Source: Parietaria judaica
Lineage: Eukaryota > Streptophyta > Magnoliopsida > Rosales > Urticaceae
NCBI GenBank assembly: GCA_954871525.1
Contig: OX940862.1
Location: 41,656,232-41,720,231 of the forward strand
Length of the DNA stretch: 64,000 bases
Direction of reading: 5' to 3'
Shown: positions 59,170 through 64,000 of the stretch, piece by piece
Layout: each line of letters begins with the position of its first letter
How positions within the stretch are numbered: the first letter of the stretch is position 1
Position numbers and translations under genes: made by a program
Notes under the pieces: generated by a model
What the model saw: the letters and a program-made list of their open reading frames with translations, nothing else
Database searches by the model: none
What the model was told of the DNA's origin: nothing

Positions 59170-60790
59170 GATAAAGAATTAGCAATTCAATGTAACACGC
59201 AATTATTAATTCTAGTCATAGAAATAAATAAAGCAATAAATGCTTGCATTTATTAACCCAATGCATAAGGCCGTACCTCATTAAGGATGAGGACTTCCAC
59301 TACGCTTTTTGAATTCTGGCAGAGCTTCCGCCGGACTTGAGCTTTCGCCACTCTTGAGACTTCTTCACGCCAAAGGAAACTCCCAGAGTCTTTCGGGATA
59401 TTCTCATGAACTCCGTACCGAAGCGTTTGCCAACAAAACTTCGACAACGAACAAGAACTTTACTAGTCGAACTTTGGAAGAGAAGAACTTCGAGTTTCTA
59501 GAGAGAGAGCTCGAATTTAAAGTGTTGGAGAAGTGATAAATAACCCTCTATTTATAGGTGAGGTTCATGTCTCCATTTCCATGCATGGAAAATTCTCTAT
59601 AATCAATTATCATTAATTCTCTTTATTTTATTCATTTAAAATTAAATTCCATAAATTCAAATACTTACCATGTGAATAGTAATCCGAATTTCAATTAATT
59701 TTAATATAAAATAATCAAATCAAAAATCAATTATCATGATATGATTCTATTCATATTAATTGTCAAAATATCTTTCACATTGAAAATGTAAATATTTCCA
59801 ATCAAGTACAAATATATATATTTTCCTTAGGGGTGTAAATAAAACCAATAAATACGGGTTTTAAACCGTACCCGGGCCGTAACGCATTTTAAAAAAACCG
59901 AAACCGTATTAATCCGGGGGAATCATTTTATTTAAAAAACCGCATCCGGATTAAACCGGATTTGGGTCCCGGATTTAGAGAATAAAAACACCGGAACCCG
60001 GATAGTAGGTTTCTGAAACCCGCTTATTAAAAAAGAATTTTGTTACCCAAAAAGTAGCTCATTCTTTCTCTAAGTGGATTAGTCATGTTTTAGTACAAAC
60101 TTGTGTCGTTTTATTTAGCCCAAAATGATGTGGTTGAATATTTTTGTGCTATGTATAATAATCCGTAGCGATCCGGATATTTTTTTTTTGTGTTATGTGT
60201 AGGTTTATAAATTTGTAGCTATGTGGATATTTAAGATATAGTATGATATATGAACTTTGATTATAATTATTTCAAGTTTTTTTTTTTAAAATATGAATTC
60301 AAGTTCAAATTCGGGTTATTATGCAAAACTTAATTTTAAAATTGAAATTGCATGAAATCAGGATCCGGCTTTAAAAACTGATTTTTCAATAAAAAATTAA
60401 TGTTTAACACGGATCCGAATTTCAAGGTTTTTTTTTTTGAAAAAAATCCGGAACTGGGTTTCAATATCAAGAAACCCGGATTGCGGATCCGGGTACCGGG
60501 TTTGGCAAAAAAACCTGGTACCCGGTCCGCTTTCACCCCCTAATTTTCCTTATCAATTAACCAATCAACCAATCATCTAAATTCATGACACACAAAAAAT
60601 AAGAAATTACCATGCATAAATCTATCGTTGAGCTTGGTCACCAAGTTAATGATCCATGCAATATTTCTAAATAGCTATGAAAATAAAAGATACATGATTA
60701 ATTCCAATATCATACTTAAATAATCAATCTCGTAATAAGTAAAATAAAATAGAAATTAAGCATGCATATCTTGGAAAATGTCGTTGCACA
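59170..60790 (-). repeat. LTR-like promoter region interrupted by a hAT MITE
   Basis: On the minus strand CCTATAAATAGAGGG near 59560 is a strong TATA box. It is followed by a leader (TCTCCAACACTTTAAATTCG) and an A-rich region with AATAAA-like sites near 59235. The upstream part to about 60790 is split by the element at 59828-60542. No second LTR seen, so the boundaries are guesses. Confidence 0.4.
59828..60542. mobile_element. Non-autonomous hAT element, 715 bp, TAGGGGTG family
   Basis: The ends are TAGGGGTGTAAAT and, inverted, TAGGGGGTGAAAGCGG. ATTTTCCT is perfect at 59820-59827 and 60543-60550. Clustered CCGGATT/ATCCGG motifs lie near both ends. No coding region. Confidence 0.88.
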
Positions 60791-60960
60791 TTTTGTGTGC
60801 ACCAAGAACATCAATTTTCCATATTTGCTTAATTAGTACTTATTATATTTCTTAGATAATTTTATTGATTAATTAGATAGTTTTATTGATTAATTTTCCA
60901 TATTCTTGTAATACATCTTCTCCTCTCTTTGCTGAATCTAGTTTTTCCTATATTTATCTT
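60551..60960. other. AT-rich intergenic DNA
   Basis: Part of the interrupted LTR-like region, then T-rich DNA leading into the copia remnant. Confidence 0.45.
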
Positions 60961-61069
60961 TCAATTACTGTTAGAAAGGGGACCCGTTCTTGTACAAAAT
61001 ACTCTATTGCCAAGTATATGTCCTATAATAACTTGTCCAATATGTTCAGAGCCTTCACAACCAATATAC

Positions 61070-62045
61070 CCTTATTCAAGGGCCTAAAAACATAAAAGAA
61101 GCCTTAAACCACCCTATTTGAAAGTCAGCAGTTCTTAAGAAGAGGAAGGCACTAAAAAAGAATAATGCTTGGGAAATTGTAGAGCTGCCACAGGATAAGA
61201 AAATTGTTGGATGCAAATGGGTGTTTACAGTTAAAATCAATGCAGATGAGAACATTGATAGGTACAAGGCCCGTTTAGTGGAAAAAAGGGTTCACACAAA
61301 CTTATGGAGCCGATTACTTAGAGACTCTCGCCTCTGTGGCTAAGATAAACTCTATTAGGTTTCTAATTTTAGTGGTTGTCCAACATAATTAGAATCTTAT
61401 TCAACTTGACGTTAAAAATGCATTCCTAAATGGGAAACTAGAGGAGGAGATCTTTATAAACTTACCACCTGGTTTTAGAGGAAATTATAGTCATACTAAA
61501 GTGTGCAGGCTACAATGGGCTCTCAATCGTCTCAAGAAATTTTTGAGAGCATGGTTTGATCGATTTGGGTAGGTTGTAAAGGAGCAAGGCTATTCGCAAA
61601 GTCAGGGCACATCATTCCCTAATATTCTACAAATACTAAAGAAACAAGTCAACTTGGATGTAAGGCCGCCGATACTCCTATGATCCTAATGTGAAACTTC
61701 ATACAACAAGACCAGAATATATTAGAAATTTTGAAATATTTCAGAGACTTGTGTGTAGGTTCCTATCTCACCCAAGACCGGGCATTGCATTTACCGTAAG
61801 CCTAGTGAGTCAATCATACATGCACTATGGCCATCGCACTTTTAAGTAGTTTTCTAGATACTTGGATACCTAAAATGATTTCGTGTAAAGATTTATTCTT
61901 CAGGAAAAATGGACACATGAAGTTTGAAGTCTACTACAACACAGACTAGGCTGGTAAATTTCAGTGATAGGCAATCAATGTCAGGCATCTCTACATTTTT
62001 TAGAGGAAATGTTACTACTTGGAGGAGTAACATAGAAAAAACATA
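61070..62045 (+). pseudogene. Ty1/copia pol remnant (reverse transcriptase to RNase H)
   Basis: Across shifting frames the plus strand shows NAWEIVELPQDKKIVGCKWV, VKINADENIDRYKARLV, LIQLDVKNAFLNGKLEEEIF, INLPPGFRGNYS, VCRLQWALNRLKK and later KNGHMKFEVYYNTD. This is the normal order of copia RT and RNase H. The YVDD region is deleted or unreadable between about 61590 and 61660. Many stops and indels mean it is an old, dead copy. No LTRs or integrase were found. Confidence 0.85.
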
Positions 62046-62049
62046 AAGC

Positions 62050-62790
62050 TATTAAAATCTAAATGCCTAGAATAGATCCATGATTGTGAAAGTCCAAATA
62101 TATGTTAAAAAACAATGTGAATTGACATGAGAGTAAATTAATGCAATCTCAAAATGAAAATTTATAAATCCTGTAAAATAAGAGGATTTTTTGTTGTTGA
62201 AAATTTGATCCTATGTTTTAATAACATAAGATAAAATATGACCACGAAAAAATGAAAACATAAATATAAGAACGAAAAATAAATGACAATGAAAGAAATA
62301 TCTTATGTGGATCTAAGATCGAAGATCAAACTCAGCGAAGGCTTTTCTGTGTAAAAATGCTAGATTTTTTTTCCCATTTTCATGTTCTGAAAGAATTAGG
62401 ACAATATTTTTCTTTGTATCACCATATTTGATGTCATGTTGGAACTCATTCTCTTCTAAATTTTATACTATTTAAAACTTTGGGCATTCTATTTTCATAT
62501 CCTTAAAAAAAAAAAATCTTCCCTCCGCGAGACATTTGAAAAATTTATTGTGTTGCGAATCAATGTGGCTTGAACATTTGCAAAAACTACAAACTCTCAC
62601 TTTTTGAAATATCGGTCTTCGATAGGCTTTGTGAAAGCTGTGAGAATATTTTGGAATAGTGGTTATACAAGATATTCTAACATGATATTCTATTTTAGAC
62701 CTTAAAAACATGTTTGGTCTTTGACTATTTAAGATTTTGAGTATGAAAATAATAGTTGTTGATTTATGAATTCGTCGTTTTCATTATGAC
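62050..62790. other. AT-rich intergenic DNA
   Basis: No gene or element ends recognised. Confidence 0.55.
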
Positions 62791-62794
62791 GATA

Positions 62795-63445
62795 TGTCGT
62801 ACATGTTATGAATTAACTAAATTCATAATAAAACAAATTAAGAGTTCAAAAATGGGCTCATCACAAAGCCAAAAGCCCAATTAAAAGCAACTGGCGATTA
62901 TGAAAGCACGCTAAAATAAACTAAAAGGATAAAAGCTCAAAAGCTATCCGGCAGAAGTAACAAAGATGAAGGGGAAAATCATCATAAATATTGTCCGGTC
63001 TAGTTTATTCAAATCAAGTGGATGATAAGGAGCACGAAGTCAAGTCTATAACAAATCTAACTCCAGCTTCTTCTGAAGGACGCAGTCATTGAGCACATGT
63101 CAGTTGGGTAGATAGTCAGTCCAGTTAGCTCGGAAATACCACCCAAAATTTCTAGGAAATCCAATGAGAATATTTGAAGGCTATAAATATTAACTCAAGA
63201 CAAAGAATCAAGAATGCATTCACGAAGGGAAAATCACTGAGAGCATTCTTTCCGGAATTATACTGTATATTGAGAGCTTTTCTTTTATTTTCTCTACTTT
63301 TTTCTTCCCTCTCTCTTTCTCTGAACAATATTGTTGTTTGTAACTATCCGTTCATGCTTATTATTTCAATAAACTAATAGAGGACGTAGTCAACTACTAC
63401 ATCGAGACGAACCTCTTTAAAAACTCCTCGTCACTAAATATTCAC

Positions 63446-63488
<43 letters not shown>

Positions 63489-63560
63489 TATATACACAAA
63501 AAAAAGTGTGTGAGAGTTTGCAACGTGAAAGATTAAATTTCACCAAAGCAAGTTATTATC
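62795..63560 (+). repeat. LTR-like promoter and leader, plus strand
   Basis: CTATAAATATTAACTC near 63181 is a TATA box with a leader. TTTCAATAAAC near 63364 resembles a polyadenylation site and is followed by GAGGACGTAGTCAACTACTAC, a layout seen in LTRs of plant gypsy elements. Terminal TG/CA and a partner LTR were not found. Confidence 0.4.
63450..63495. repeat. TA microsatellite
   Basis: TATATATA run within the LTR-like region. Confidence 0.9.
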
Positions 63561-64000
63561 ATACATTCACAAGTCAATGTGATCGTTGAGGTGGAAAAAT
63601 ATGTCAACAATAGTCTTTCGATCAGAGGAAGGTAACTACGAGGGAGAGTATCTGTAGGATCATTTTACATCGGTTTATAAAAATTGAACATAACATTTAC
63701 GGCGGAATATCAATTTTTTTTAATCAAAGTTACGTAAAAATTATTTTCTACGTAAAAGTTGAACCACATGTTTATTAAAATGTTCATGCATGATATTTTT
63801 CGTTTAAAAATTATTCTACGACATTCATGAGCACAATCATATAACACATATATATACACACACATAAGCATATTATCATTATATATACTTATATGTATAC
63901 ACGAAACAAAATTATACCTCTTGTAGCGTAATCGGAGATCGCGTGCGCCTTGCTTGAAGAACCAGATCAAACAACAACGGTAAGAGTCACCGTTAAGATC
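63561..64000. other. AT-rich DNA at the window end
   Basis: It contains GTATCTGTAGGATCATTTTA, an LTR- or leader-like phrase, and no gene. Confidence 0.4.

Overview
The window looks like a gene-poor, repeat-rich stretch of flowering-plant nuclear DNA, most likely from a eudicot. The evidence is spliced plant-type genes with GT-AG introns, Ty3/gypsy, Ty1/copia, LINE, hAT and Mutator-like plant transposons, and very AT-rich intergenic DNA. I cannot name the species.

Three host loci stand out. (1) 27.4-32.2 kb: an NKAP/SynMuv-family gene (the MAS2 type in Arabidopsis). (2) 46.2-47.0 kb: an intronless DUF868 gene. (3) 49.1-53.9 kb: a 12-exon F-box/leucine-rich gene of the SKIP17 type. From memory, the NKAP and SKIP17 genes are also near neighbours on Arabidopsis chromosome 4, so the locus may keep ancestral gene order.

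The most unusual part is the NKAP locus. A 2,268-bp hAT-type element (28556-30823) sits inside the coding sequence after codon 30, with a perfect 8-bp target duplication. The element carries a NOP53-like promoter and first exon. If its intron is spliced as the sequence suggests, that exon joins in frame, across the transposon end, to the rest of NKAP. The native NKAP promoter, first codons and transposon left end have also been duplicated in tandem (644 bp), and a 62-bp duplication spans the stop codon.

Layout. 1-7.0 kb: decayed minus-strand Ty3/gypsy element of the Tat lineage (gag, protease, RT, two RNase H domains, integrase, LTR). 7.7-8.3 kb: foldback element. 8.65-11.2 kb: long solo LTR with a target duplication. 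12.6-13.2 kb: 5'-truncated LINE. 14.1-17.5 kb: three foldback elements, one nested in another. 17.7-19.6 kb: two short hAT elements. 20.2-22.6 kb: 3' part of another Tat-like element with an antisense ORF. 23.3-27.4 kb: decayed autonomous-type hAT. 27.4-32.2 kb: NKAP locus. 32.2-39.5 kb: AT-rich DNA with a probable solo LTR and smaller elements. 39.6-42.8 kb: deleted relative of the 23-27 kb hAT, on the other strand. 46-54 kb: the DUF868 and F-box genes. 55.5-60.5 kb: hAT and foldback elements. 60.9-62.1 kb: decayed copia pol. 62.8-63.6 kb: LTR-like sequence.

All calls come from reading the sequence by eye. Family names rest on remembered motifs. Splice sites are predictions.
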